This document shows, piece after piece, positions 53,416 through 64,000 of a stretch of DNA of 64,000 nucleotides. The stretch is from Flaccisagitta enflata (Eukaryota > Chaetognatha > Sagittoidea > Aphragmophora): contig OZ231127.1 of assembly GCA_965153355.1 (NCBI GenBank), positions 44,702,001 through 44,766,000 on the forward strand, written 5' to 3'. Position 1 is the stretch's first letter, and each line of letters opens with the position of its first letter. The notes under the pieces were generated by a model. The model was not told the DNA's origin and searched no databases. It saw only the letters and a program-made list of their open reading frames with translations. Both the position numbers and the translations under genes were made by a program.

Positions 53416-56400
53416 CTACTGTAGATCAGTCAGCTTTAAAAAGTGCGTGATATCCCCAGCGACGTCTTTCAGCTGCCCGTCTTCCTCAGGCTCCCCTTTC
53501 GCATCACTCGCTGAAGCCAATTTGGCTTCCAGCGCAGCTCGAAACTCGGTATGATCCTCCCTATGCTCCACAGTTAACAACTTTTTTTGATCCGGAGCAG
53601 AAAAAGTATGAAGGAATCCAAGTAGCAGCGCCAGCAAATCCAGGACAATGACGTCGTTCGACCTTTTCCTCTGACTTTGTTCGTCGGCAGAAAATTGAAG
53701 CGTATCCAAGGCGCAACTGTAAACGCCGCGTAGGAAAGCGGAGGAAGATACGCTGATGGTGTTGCATGACCCAGAATCCTCTTGGCCGTTCTCTCCCTGG
53801 CAGATCGAGGCGAGAAGGCAAACCGAGCGCCTGTTGGCCAGAATGAGCATCGAGTAAAATATCATTGAAAATCATTTAACTCCTACTCTAAAGCTAGATA
53901 GGTATATGGATAAATAGGTAGCCAGATAGACACCTAAAACTTCGCAAAAGTAAGAACAAGTGCCAATATCAAGTATATCTCTCTTTCGTACAGTGGGGTT
54001 CGTGGAATAACAGCCTAAACTGGAGGAAAGTATTTAAGTGTCTTAATTTAGTTTGACAAACTTGATATTTGAAATATAAGTTGTTCACTTGATGCTTTTG
54101 TCCCTGAGTTTTTTGGTTGCTATGGAAACCAAAATTATTTTTTCAAACATTTATAACCACTAAAATATCAATATTTTGAGAAATATTGTCAGGGAACATT
54201 GCTCAAAATTAAATTTGCTACAACTTTCCCACAGTATGTTCTGTAAGAATATTGCTCGTTTGGCCGTTGCTAGGGGGCATCACACCTAGCAACGGCTAAA
54301 TGATGCTCCCTAGCAACGGCTAAATGAGCAATATTCTTACAGGACATACTGTGGGAAAGTTGTAGCAAATCTAATTCTGAGCAATATTCCCCAATAAGAT
54401 TTGTCAAAATATTGAAATTCTAGTTATAAATGTTCAAAAAAATAATTTTGGTTTCCATAGCAACCGAAAAACTCAGGGACAAAACCATCAAGTGAACAAC
54501 TTATATTTCAAATATCAAGTTTGTCAAATGAAATTAAGACACTTAAATACCTTCCTCCAGTTTAGGCTGTTATTCCACAAACCCCACTGTAAGCGTTTGA
54601 ATCTACAGATCCGATCCGACCATTGGTTAGAATCAAAGACACTGACCTTCTCGTCAACAAGGAGAACACCACATCTTTGCAAACTAGAAAGAGGGATTGA
54701 ATCAATTTTCCCTTGGCATCTTCCATCATGATGTCCCGGCATCCGCGATAAGGGCAAAGATTCTCTACGAACTCCATCGCCTCCGATAATAGAGCTTCTT
54801 CGTCAGGATCACCCTCGAGCCGCGGGGCGGCGACTTCGAGTCGCCCGTCATCCTTGCGTTGCCCATCACGACGCTCCGCAACACCATCTTCTGGGCTATA
54901 GAGATTGGTAGGTAAACCACTCAGATTCTTTTTGAACTTCCGCCGTTGACGCCGAATCACGGCTTCGATGAGATTCCCGACCGATGTGAGGACGCCGCTT
55001 TTTACCAGCAAAACAAGATGGTCAGCTTCTATCGCCAAATTGCGCATTAGCACAAGAGCCTGCATAATATGTAAAATTGTGTATTGTTAAACGTTCATAT
55101 GCTAGGTTATGCATTTGAAAAATTGGGTCTTTGGAGTCTTGATAGTCTTATGCAGCCGTGGGAGAAATAGCTAAAATGGTTTTAGCATATTTTAGCAAAT
55201 TTTAGCACATTTTAGCATTTGATCCCCTTATCTCTTGTGCTAAAATGTGTTCTTTGAAAAAAAATCTATGCAAGATCTGCATTTATTGTTAGAATGGTTG
55301 GCGTAAAATGGCCTGAAAATGCTAAATGTGCTAAAAAGATTTTAGCTTTCGCCCCCTGTCTTGGTGTTCTGAACATCAGTCGAACCATGGTACCATTCTG
55401 ACATTCTGTTCACATTCTTAAAATGATTTCGTGCAAAATCTCTTTACACTGATAGGGTAGAGCGGGGTAAAATAGGTCACCTGGCACTGTCCTTTCAGCG
55501 CGAATCCAGGTGAAAAGTCAAAGTTGCATAGTACAGTACAGACAGGACCCTAATAAGAAGTGAGGAGGGACCCAAAGGTTTAGCAGCCCCCCCTACAGCT
55601 CATATGGCTCAAGTAATTTTCTCACTTCCAGTAGCGGTTAACACCTTAGGTGGATACAATTAGCGCCACTGTGGCGATTACACGCTTTTCTTTTTATAAG
55701 AACACTGTTTATAAGAACATCAGCCCCAGATTTGGCCAAAAAATAAGAACATCTTAAGAACATGCTGAGCCTCAGATTTGAAGTTAACAATATAAATTTT
55801 CAAAAAAGTAGTATAATTAGACGAAAAACCCTGAATGATGGATATTTTGATAATGCTTTCGAAAATGATAATTCATTATTTATTAGATATTAATCTTACA
55901 TTTCTTTTTATTTAATGAAAATGTTTTTTATTTTACAATTTTTTAAAAAACCAATTTTTTTATCAATATAGATATATAATTAAAGAGATTATCTAATTCA
56001 AAAATAAGAACATGTTAAAAACGCTTGAGCCTCAAAAAGAGGCTGAAAATAAGAACGCTGAGGCTGACTTTAAAAATCCATGTTCTTACAAAATGAAAAG
56101 CGTGTAATGAATTTCCATTTAGAACACCCCTAGATTTAAATAAATTGCCCAAATTTGCCTCCCAAAAAATAAAAAATTTTTTCCACTAATTTTGAAAATT
56201 TAGGGGTGTTCTAGGTGGAAATTCAAAAAACGCCACAGTGGCGCCAATTGTATCCACCTAAGGTGTCAACCGCCACTGGAAGTGAGAAAATTACTTTAGC
56301 CATGTAAGCTGTAGGGGGGCTGCTAAACATTTGGGTCCCTCCTCACCTCTTATCAGGGTCCTGTCTGTAGGTATTTTTGTAGCTTGTGATAGTTTGAGGG

Positions 56401-59400
56401 TTAATCAAAGTAAAACTAACAGTTATGAAATCTTTTCAAGGGCGCTTTTTGAGAAATATGAAAAATAGAATAATCTTAGCCTCATTTTGAATTGAGAATT
56501 TTTCATCTCAACCAGACTTCGTTTTTCATGGCAAATTTGTAATCTTGATGTGATTTCCTTTTGTTTGATAGGTCGACTACATGTACATGTATATGTTTCA
56601 TGTTTTTAAGAAGAAATAAAAATTTCAATTTTAAAGCCACTGTTTTAATTTTGCAACGGTGGCTAAAAAATTGAAAATCATAATACTGTAAGACAGTACA
56701 TAGTGTGACATATCAAATGAAAGGAAATGTTATCAAGATCACAAATTAACTAACAAAAAAAAAAAAGGTTTGGATAACTTGAAAAATTTATAATCAAAAT
56801 GAGACTAAAAATTTTCTTTTTAAAAGGGTTTGTGCATCCGTCTATCCGTCGGTCTGTCGGTATGTCCATTACGCATGTGCAAAAACCGCTTTTCTCAGCT
56901 GTTTTTTGCCACGGTGAGATCCTATACTGAAACAAACGATCAACCAACATGTTTTGAGAGCCTCCTTTACTACTTACAGTGGTTTCACCTGTCTGTCTGT
57001 CCATCTGTGTCTCCATATATATATTACATGATCAATACACACGGCCCGGACGCATCGTTGCCCGGTCGGGCTTGTTTTCAAACTTCTCAAAATGCGCCCT
57101 TGACAAGATTTCATGAGTGATAGTTCTAGCTCAAACAACCCTCAAACTATGAGAAACTGCAAAAAAAAAAAAAAAAAACACTGTACTATCACTTTTGACC
57201 TGGACTCACGATGAGAGGAGAGTGCTGGGGTAACATGGGTCATCCGCTTTTTTCAAAGAATCTGAAGAAAACATTAGCAATTCTTTTATATTGTTTTAAT
57301 GATACAAAACTTGATAATGATAACAATAGTGGATGATGATGACAACAATGAATGATAATGACAACAAAATCAAAGAAAAAAATATTCAAACATTTTGAAA
57401 AAATTTCAAAAAAAAATCAAAAAAATTTTCAAACAAAATTTTCAAAAAATTTTCAAAAACAAATATCACTCACCAAATCAAAGAATGATTATCCTCTTCT
57501 AGATTATCCTCTGAAAACGCAAGTGAAACATGCTTTTCCCTGTTGCTTTTTTAGTTGATAATGATGACGACTGTTGTTGATGATGACAATAGTAGTTGAT
57601 GATGACGACAGTGGTTGATGATGATGACAGTAGTTGATGATAGCGACAGTAGTTGATGTGTGACAGTAATTGATAATGAGACAGTAGTTATGAGTAATGA
57701 TAATGGTGTGTAAGTGACAATGGTGTGTGTGTGTGGGTGATCAGTATTGATTCAATGGTATTAGTAATGAAATGACAGTAGTTGATAGTAGTGACTTAGT
57801 AATGAGCAATGGTGCAGTAATGACAGTAGTTAGTGTGATGGTAATGTGTGTGTGTGATAGTGTCAATGGTAACAGTAGTGTGTGTGGCAATGGTGTGTGA
57901 TAAACAATGGTGTGATATTAACCAATGAATTATTAATGTGGCAACAATGTGGTGGTAATTGTATGTCAAGTTGAAATGATGATAAGACAATGGTGTGATG
58001 ATGACAGTAGTCATGATGTCAGAGTTATTGATAGTGACCAGTAGTTAATATGATGTCAGAAGTTGATGATGATTACAGTAGTTGAAGATGAATCTTGAAA
58101 TCCATGATGGCAAACCTAAAAAAAAACACAAATTTTAAAAAAAATTTAAAAAAATTCTACAAAAAATTCAAAAAAATTTAAAATTGTTTTAAAAAAAAAA
58201 TTTTAAAAAATTTTCAATAAATTTTCAAAAAAATTTAAAAATTTCAAAAAATTCAAAAAAATTTCCAAAAAATTTTTAAAAAATTTCTAAAAAAATTTTC
58301 AAAAAAATTTTTCAAGAAAATTTTCAAATACCTGGAAGTCCATGATGGTATACCTTGAAGTTCATGGCGGCATACCTTGAAGACCATGGTGGCATACCTT
58401 GAAGACCATGGTGACATACCTTAAAGTCCGTGGTGGCATACCTAGAAGTCCGTGGTGGCATACCTAGAAGTCCGTGGTGGCATACCTTGAAGTCCGTGGT
58501 GGCATACGTAGAAGTCCATGATGGCATAACTTGAGATCCGTGATGGCATACCTTATGATCCATGATGGCAAACCTAAAGAAAAACAGAATGTTATGAATG
58601 AACAAGTAAAAATTTTCATCAATCAAATCCATTTTATAAATTGCTTAAGTCCTAGTAACATATTACTACATAAATAAATAAAAAAAGCTAATATCTCATA
58701 CACCAGACCTCAGATTTAATTCAAATTTTGCAGGGAATTGAATTGACATCCTTTACTAGTATACCAAATTAAAAAAAAATTCACATGCCTTTACCCTTTG
58801 CCTATGTAAATTGCCTAAGTCCTAGTAACATATTACTATATAAATAGGTAATATCTCATGAACAGACCTCAGATTTAATTCAAATTTGCAGGGTTGTTTT
58901 GTTTAATACCCTGTGCTTGTATACCAAATTAAAAAAAAATTCACATAGGTTTACTACCCTCTACCTATGGAAATCGCCTAAGTCTAGTAAAATATTACTA
59001 CAAAAATAATAGGCAAAGGGTAGTAAAAGTTTTTAAAAAGTGGTACACAAGCTCCCATAAAATACCATGGTAAAGTTTCATGAACTACTGAGGTCTGGGT
59101 TTATGAGAAGGTTTTAAACGACGACGACAAACGAACAAACAAACAGACTACGTATCACTGCTACTTCATAGTCACCGACGAAAACTGTTCGTCGGGGACA
59201 AAAAAAAAAAAAAACCACTGTACTATCACTTTTGACCTGGACTCACGATGAGAGGAGAGTGCTGGGGTAACATGGGTCATCCGCTTTTTTCAAAGAATCT
59301 GAAGAAAACATTAGCAATTCTTTTAATTAAGGTAAGTTTTTGATTAAAATAGAAATTTTGCTGAAACTAATACTGGGGCTGAATAAAGTTTGTGATCCAT

Positions 59401-62400
59401 TTTACCGCACCACCCCCTTCAGAAATCTAATTATCCAAAAACAAAAGTTACCTGGTTGATAGCTTGATCGGAAGTGGCATCGAGACTGTCGACGATATCG
59501 ACGAGGTGGGCGATGACGTCGAAACGGCCGACCCCGATGATCATCGTTCGATAAACGGACGACTCACACAGATTCGTCAGCGTGGCCAATGCGTAGAACA
59601 AACTCAAGTCTTCGACGACAGCAGCGGACTTGTCAACCTTAGTATTTCTTCGATGCGATTCAGTTCCGTTACCGCCAGAGGAGTGGCGCGAAGACGAGGC
59701 GGAAGAGGAAGACGCGGATGAAGAGAAGTTGTTCGCATGAGGCACGGCTCCGTCGATCAAATAGCGCAGACTGTTGACCAGGACCGGGACGCCACCGTTC
59801 AAGACCAACGAACTACGACCTGTCAGCATAACCCGAAATTGTACGCACTAAGGAGTGAACTAAGATACATGTATCAACTCATGATTTAGTAGGCGGTGAA
59901 GATGGTAAGTAATAATTCGTACGCGAAGGGACGGACGGCAGCAAACATAAAAACAGGGTGTTTCGCGCTCACTGTGAGAAAAGAAAACGACACAACTATG
60001 CTTCTAGAAATGGTAAATAAAATTTGAAAATTTAAAAACAGTTTCAGAAAGCCCTTTGAAAACGATTTTTTGTTGTTTTCTTCATAGCCTATAAGGAATG
60101 ACTACTTTTTGTCAAGATCAAATAAGAAACAGCAGCTTTTTTCCATGTTCCAGAAGAAAATATGTGATTTTTAAGGGTTTTTGCATTTGTAACCTATATG
60201 TCCTCTCAGAGAGTTTAGAAAAAATAGTGAATTTGGGCTTAAATTAATGCCAATTCAATGTAGATTTTTGATTGATTTTTTTTTTCAGATATATCATTTG
60301 GACCAGTTTAGGCGACTCAAAAGACCCATCTTTTTTAAGAAACACTTTGAAAGTGGCGAAGAAAAAACACTTCTTGATCAGATATGCTTTGATTAGATCT
60401 GTTCCAACATTTTCATAAAATTCATAAAATTAGCTTTAATATAAGTCCAATCCCACTGATTAGTCTCAATTCTTTTCAAAATGACACTGAATTAAAGATG
60501 AAAGGTTTAACTGCTTTAACGATACAAAAATTGCAAAAATGCACTTTTTCAAAATGAATGTTTTTTTGAACGCATTTTAAAGAGGGGCAAAAAAGAAAGA
60601 AGGTCGAAACCAATCAGAACAAGTTAAATCGTTTTTACAGATTTTCAAAGCACTTTTTTCAGATTCAATTTTTTTCTTTGGTCACTTTTGGCGGGGTACA
60701 CCCTGTATACATTGATATCAATATATCATACCGCCTTCAATCTCCATACCTTTAAAATGTTTTTGTTGCGATAGCAACCATTCATTAATTAAGGACTCTC
60801 ACGGGTCTGTTTTGGTTGCTCTACAAAATATTCTAATAATAAAGAGCTTTCCGTGACCAGAACTTCAAACAGTCACCACGACGCTCGAGCATCGCCTACT
60901 CACCACATTGATAGTGAGAAAAATTCAAGAGGGAACCAACGACGTTGTTGGTGAGTACAGCGTCTTCCAAGTGGGGTGGACGTAAAAGTTGAAGCAAAGA
61001 TGGCACAGCACCCAAAGTCAACAAGTGATTATGCACGTTAGAGGTAGCTTCCAAAGACGTGGAAGATTGAGAGGTAGTTGAAATGGCGGATGATTCTCCG
61101 ACGAAGGCGCTGGAGGAGGATGTGAGCGCAGTTATGGCGCCTGTGACGTGAGTTTGCACGGCGATGGAGCGAGAGGCGAGTAGAGGGAGCAAAGCCGCCA
61201 CAATGCCACCCTCAACCATTTCGCGATGACTGTCAAAGCGCGTAGAACCGGAAGTAACTTGGACGTTGCCGATGCCGGCGAGGGTAGAAATGGTTAATGC
61301 AGCGCCGCTTTGTGCCTTTGGCTCAGAACATCCAAGAAGGCGGACGATGACGTCGCTCAAGGCCGTATAGCGTGAGAGAGGGACATCTAGATTTTGACAG
61401 GGGGGCAGAGAGAATGAGAAAATTAGGACTAAAGAGGTTGAATGAGAACGACTCAAATTTTGTTCAGGGGTGTATATAATTGAGTGGCTTTTGATTCCCC
61501 CCCCCCCCCCTTGCCTTTGATTTTCTTCCCCGCAATGCATTGCGTCGCGTTATAAAATCTATGATTTTCTTCCCAATAAAGCAATAAAACAGTGTATTTC
61601 CAGTTTAAATAGTGTTAAATTATGTTTTACTAATTAAGTTTTATGATTTGGTACTGCCAAAAGTTATATTTTCCCAAATTTTCTTTTTTTTCTTTTTTTC
61701 CCCTTCCTTTCCCTTCCCCATCTTCAAACCCTTTTGTTCTGAAGTTAAGGCAAGTCGCATAAGAAACAGTAATTCGCGTATCTTAGTCCAGGTTGTTGAG
61801 GAAAGGACTCGGCTTTTCTGGAACAAAGCCTGAAAATTTGCTCACAAGTTTTTGAAATCATGTAGATCATAAAAATGATAGGTGCAGGTCAAAAAAATTG
61901 GAGCACCTATCTTAAAAATTCCTTTAAAATTTTTAAAAATCATGCCATTGCCAAACCGCTAGAGTGAGGGCAATGAAATTTTATGAGCTGAAAAAAATGT
62001 ACCTATGCACACCAAATTTCAGCTCTCTAGCTTAATTAGAAGCAGAGATATAGCCGATTTACTTTTGTATATAAAAACTGCATTTTTTTGAAAAAAGGGC
62101 ATTTTTGAGAAAAATACACCCAAAAGTAAATCGGCTATATCTCCGCTTCTAATACAGCTAGAGAGCTGAAATTTGGTATGGACATGTATAAAACACATAT
62201 TTTTTGCTCATAAAATTTCATTGCCCTCACTCTAGCGGTTTGGCGATGGCATGTTTTTCAAGATTTTAAAGGAATTTTTTAGATAGGTGCTCAAATTTTT
62301 TTGACCTGCACTTATCGTTATCATGATCCATATAACTTTAAACACTTGTATGCAAATTTTCAAGCTTTGTTCCGGAAAAGCTGAGTTTGCTCAATGTCAT

Positions 62401-63105
62401 GCATCAACAGACTGGACTACCTATCTTAGGTTTGTAGAGGGCGAAGAAGTCAGAAGGTTAACAAGGCCGGATACACGGCTACCCCAGTCGCGTGCGGGTG
62501 GGCAGGAGCAGTGCTGGAGAAGGTCACCAGGGCAGGAGCCGTATGCTCAAAAAGCTCAAAAACGCCAAAAAAGTAAAAAGGGGACCGACCGACCGACCAA
62601 CCGACCGACCGACCGACCGACGGACCGACATAGCGGGGTGTAGAGTCGCGGAGCACGCGACTAAAAATATCCTACCTTTAACGACCATAAATCGTGCTAT
62701 TGTCAGGAGGTGGGCGGCCGCTTGTATCTTGTGATCAGATCTGCATGATGACGCCAACAAATTCAGTGCAAGCATCCTTTCCGAGTCGACGATCACATCG
62801 AGATGCTGTTTGAGATCGTCGGGACAATCTTCTTTCAACATCGGCTCGCGCATCTCCAAATACATGGTCAAGTCATTGACGGCATCCTCTTCTTCCGGCG
62901 TCCATGACTGGCATCGGCCGTCTTCCCGGTCGTCATGGTGATTTCCGTCACCATCGTTACAGCAATACGATATTTTCTTTGAGCCGCCGTTGTCCTCGCA
63001 ACAACAGCAAAAAGATTGAAACCAATCTTCCAGCTCGTCCACGAGGTCATGCCATTCTTCCGCAAACGACATATACCACTCATTCTTGTGTTTTTTCTCA
63101 GTCAT
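53416..63105 (-). CDS. Armadillo-repeat protein with an N-terminal Cys cluster
   Basis: Five exons in frame: 62676-63105, 60904-61386, 59452-59819, 54647-55059, 53416-53830 (stop 53416), 702 residues. Residues 33-36 are CCCC near the N-terminus, followed by more Cys pairs, suggesting palmitoylation and membrane attachment (inference). From about residue 85 helical ARM-like units follow: DAVNDLTMYLEMREPML, SDVIVRLLGCSEPKAQSGAA, GGIVAALLPLLASRSIAVQT, LGAVPSLLQLLRPPHLED, GGVPVLVNSLRYLI, SGVLTSVGNLIEAVI. Ser-rich loops interrupt them. The arrangement recalls Vac8-like ARM proteins, but I cannot name an orthologue. The start ATG at 63103-63105 is the first in the open frame. The frame stays open further upstream, so an extra 5' exon is possible. 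Confidence 0.85.
53991..54589. mobile_element. 599-bp TA-flanked palindromic MITE
   Basis: Begins CAGTGGGGTTCGTGGAATAA and ends TTATTCCACAAACCCCACTG, TA at 53989-53990 and 54590-54591. The arms pair over nearly the whole length (GTTGCTATGGAAACC / GGTTTCCATAGCAAC). The core GCCGTTGCTAGGG is shared with 28522-30315. It sits in ARM-gene intron 4 and ends about 50 bp from the exon 4 donor. Confidence 0.93.
55153..55359. mobile_element. Small TTTTAGC-rich TIR element
   Basis: Left CAGCCGTGGGAGAAATAGCT and right AGCTTTCGCCCCCTG with TTTTAGCA / TGCTAAA subterminal words, a small relative of 39492-41902. The flanks (TCTTAT / TCTTGG) are similar but not identical. Confidence 0.6.
55539..56367. mobile_element. 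829-bp TA-flanked MITE with a second element nested inside
   Basis: Ends CAGACAGGACCCT / AGGGTCCTGTCTG, TA on both sides (55537-55538, 56368-56369). The arms share TTAGCAGCCCCCCTACAGCT and GGTGGATACAATTAGCGCCA in mirrored order. The left arm is interrupted after GTGGCG by the inner element at 55677-56107; the right arm shows the uninterrupted order. Confidence 0.9.
55677..56107. mobile_element. Inner TIR element with TTACACGCTTTT ends
   Basis: TTACACGCTTTTC and GAAAAGCGTGTAA are inverted ends. The interior repeats ATAAGAACAT words as at 909-1558. Inserted in one arm of the enclosing palindrome, so it is younger. Confidence 0.82.
57179..57288 (+). repeat. 110-bp direct repeat, left copy
   Basis: CACTGTACTATCACTTTTGA ... 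ACATTAGCAATTCTTTTA, apparently identical to 59216-59325. Together they bracket the family C element at 57289-59199 like an unusually long target-site duplication. An 18-A run precedes it. Confidence 0.93.
57289..59215 (+). mobile_element. Family C composite element with A-tail, bracketed by a 110-bp repeat
   Basis: Starts TATTGTTTTAATGAT (shared with the segment at 41907), then an A-rich tract, a degenerate TGATGATGACAGTAGT array (57551-58085), another AAATTT tract (58120-58330), a 22-bp minisatellite (58336-58575), two to three body units, the stem-loop (59171-59199) and an A-run to about 59214. It lies in ARM-gene intron 3. No protein is encoded. Confidence 0.88.
59216..59325 (+). repeat. 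110-bp direct repeat, right copy
   Basis: Second copy of the 57179-57288 sequence, placed directly after the element's A-tail. It lies about 125 bp from the donor of ARM exon 3 (59446-59451). Confidence 0.93.
59954..60712. mobile_element. Possible TIR element with ACAGGGTGT ends
   Basis: ACAGGGTGTTTCGC on the left and GCGGGGTACACCCTGT on the right are a weak inverted pair about 760 bp apart in ARM-gene intron 2. Subterminal TTTCAGAAAGCCC / AAAGCACTTTTTTC-type words may match loosely. No ORF. Confidence 0.45.
61878..62318. mobile_element. 441-bp palindromic MITE in ARM-gene intron 1
   Basis: GATAGGTGCAGGTCAAAAAA and TTTTTTTGACCTGCACTTATC are inverted. GCCATTGCCAAACCGCTAGA, CAGCTCTCTAGCTTAATTAG and AAGTAAATCGGCTATATCTC are mirrored further in. 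The loop is near 62085-62095. Confidence 0.9.
62459..62668 (+). repeat. Family A repeat, copy 8, next to a splice donor
   Basis: Begins AACAAGGCCGGATACACGGC, contains GCGGGTGGGCAGGAGCAG and a (CGAC)n run, and ends AGTCGCG-GAGCA-CGCGACT plus AAAAA. The donor of ARM exon 1 (GTAGGA, at 62670-62675) starts about 7 bp beyond its end. Confidence 0.85.
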
Positions 63106-63584
63106 GATGCCGGTCTCAATTGATATCTTGAAAATGAGTACACATTATCAACAGAAAGTTGATAAAGCTGACTTTCAACAGTTTTTCAGCGTTTTGCAAG
63201 CTCACACGCGACATCCGCGAGTAAGCGCAGATTTTCAGCGCTACGGCAAACGCAATACTTAAAGATCCATCAGCGTATGAATTTAGGGCACGTTGACATC
63301 TGAAGTTGGACCAATAAGAAAATATAAAGCGATGTACTACCAACGCGAATTTAACATGATATTGTATAATCTACTAACGGTCTAATTCAATCGAGGACAA
63401 ACTATCATACCCCTGAACTCAGCAGGTGGCTTCATTTTCAAAATTTCTATCCTTTCTTGATCGCTCCCGCGCCCCCTATTGACACTGCCTTCTTAAAGTA
63501 ACAACTACAGTAGAAAACAATCAAGCACGACATTACAAATGCTCGCCGGATCAAAAAGGCTCAATTCCAAAGAACATCACTAAC
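63106..63584. other. ARM-gene upstream region and RING-gene 3' flank
   Basis: A 480-bp interval separates the two genes, so it must hold the ARM-gene promoter (or a splice acceptor such as CATTTTCAAG near 63130) and the RING-gene 3' UTR. No motif stands out. Confidence 0.35.
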
Positions 63585-64000
63585 TCACAAGCCACCTTCA
63601 ACGCCACCATTCCCTCCCCCACCTTCTGCACCGGGAATATCAATCTGGGTCCTGCAAATTGGGCATTGAGGCCGCTGCGCCAACCAAGGATCGATACAGT
63701 CCTTGTGAAACCTGTGGAAGCACAGCAAGAGTCTCAACGGATCTCCTACAACATAGTCGCACATACAAATTGAGCATTGGACGCGATCGGGATCCACGGC
63801 GGACGCGGAAGACGATTCTGCGGCGGGCGTTAAAGAAGTGGAAGAGGATGAAGCTCCGTGTTTCGACTCTTTGTGAGACCGTTTTCCGCTGGATTTCTTC
63901 GATGACTTGGTCGACGAGGCTTTTCCGCTTGTCTTCTCCGCGGTTCCGACGGCTGTCGTTGAGATCTTGGGTTGAGTAAAGGCGATTACGGGTAACCTAT
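63585..64000 (-). CDS. RING-H2 finger protein, probable E3 ubiquitin ligase (partial)
   Basis: Only the 3'-terminal coding part is present. The frame is open to the window edge (first full codon at 63996-63998). A Ser/Lys-rich segment (KSSKKSSGKRSHKESKHG) precedes a RING-H2 domain: CSIC, then CFHRFHKDC (C-x-H-x2-H-x2-C), then CPIC. The ligands fit C3H2C3 spacing. The spacing and the GDP.R.L.C.H..H.DCID.WL pattern resemble RNF11-type RINGs, but the tail after the RING is a short Gly-rich end (GGGGNGGVEGGL), so I give no symbol. Such domains bind E2 enzymes and transfer ubiquitin. A splice acceptor exactly at the window edge cannot be excluded. Confidence 0.88.
   Translation of the reverse strand, partial: RLPVIAFTQPKISTTAVGTAEKTSGKASSTKSSKKSSGKRSHKESKHGASSSSTSLTPAAESSSASAVDPDRVQCSICMCDYVVGDPLRLLLCFHRFHKDCIDPWLAQRPQCPICRTQIDIPGAEGGGGNGGVEGGL

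Noticed and set aside
57719-58014. Minus ORF with His/Ile/Thr repeats
   Set aside because: Derived from degenerate TGATGACAGT repeats of family C.

Overview
This is a 64 kb stretch of a eukaryotic nuclear genome, almost certainly an animal or a close holozoan relative. The evidence is GT-AG introns of 50 bp to about 6 kb, a TCERG1/CA150 orthologue, a RAP2 small GTPase, and long introns filled with minisatellites and short mobile elements. I cannot name the species. A marine or early-branching invertebrate seems likely, but this is inference.

All five protein-coding genes lie on the minus strand, head to tail. Reading in transcription order from the right edge: a RING-H2 protein (partial, 63585-edge); a 702-residue armadillo-repeat protein in five exons (53416-63105); a complete RAP2 GTPase in four exons (51069-52245); a very large C2H2 zinc-finger/acidic nuclear protein with an unresolved 5' end (34638-47665); and a complete 18-exon TCERG1 gene (4154-25096) with three WW and six FF domains. 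I rebuilt the exons by hand from conserved protein sequence, splice consensus and codon phase. Every junction I give keeps frame. The genes have no obvious shared pathway. TCERG1 (transcription elongation/splicing) and the zinc-finger protein are nuclear, while RAP2, the ARM protein and the RING protein are probably signalling or membrane-associated.

The rest is repeat-rich. 1-3.3 kb: a TIR element followed by a composite element carrying a 22-bp minisatellite. 4-25 kb: TCERG1, whose introns hold a 1-kb palindrome, a 1.6-kb tandem-repeat element with a nested MITE, a ~950-bp GA-rich array, a 3.9-kb fold-back element and several small MITEs. 25-34.6 kb: intergenic, with two more copies of the 1.6-2.2-kb element (one with about 80 copies of a 13-bp unit) and two TA-flanked MITEs. 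39-45.3 kb: a 6-kb intron of the zinc-finger gene with two TIR elements carrying 6-bp target duplications, an 18-bp array and a 19-bp array. 49.7-50.4 kb: a GA/GACA array. 54-62.7 kb: ARM-gene introns with five to six inverted-repeat elements and a composite element bracketed by a 110-bp direct repeat.

The most unusual pattern is that three otherwise unrelated dispersed families (called A, about 120-220 bp; B, 1.6-2.2 kb; C, up to 1.9 kb) all end in the same architecture: a short ATAG-type lead, a stem-loop closed by GTC...GAC, then a run of A. One family C copy has exactly the layout of a retroposed insertion: a 110-bp target duplication, the element, an A-tail, then the duplicate again. I propose a set of non-autonomous retroposons sharing a 3' stem-loop. 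This is an inference that needs database and genome-wide comparison.
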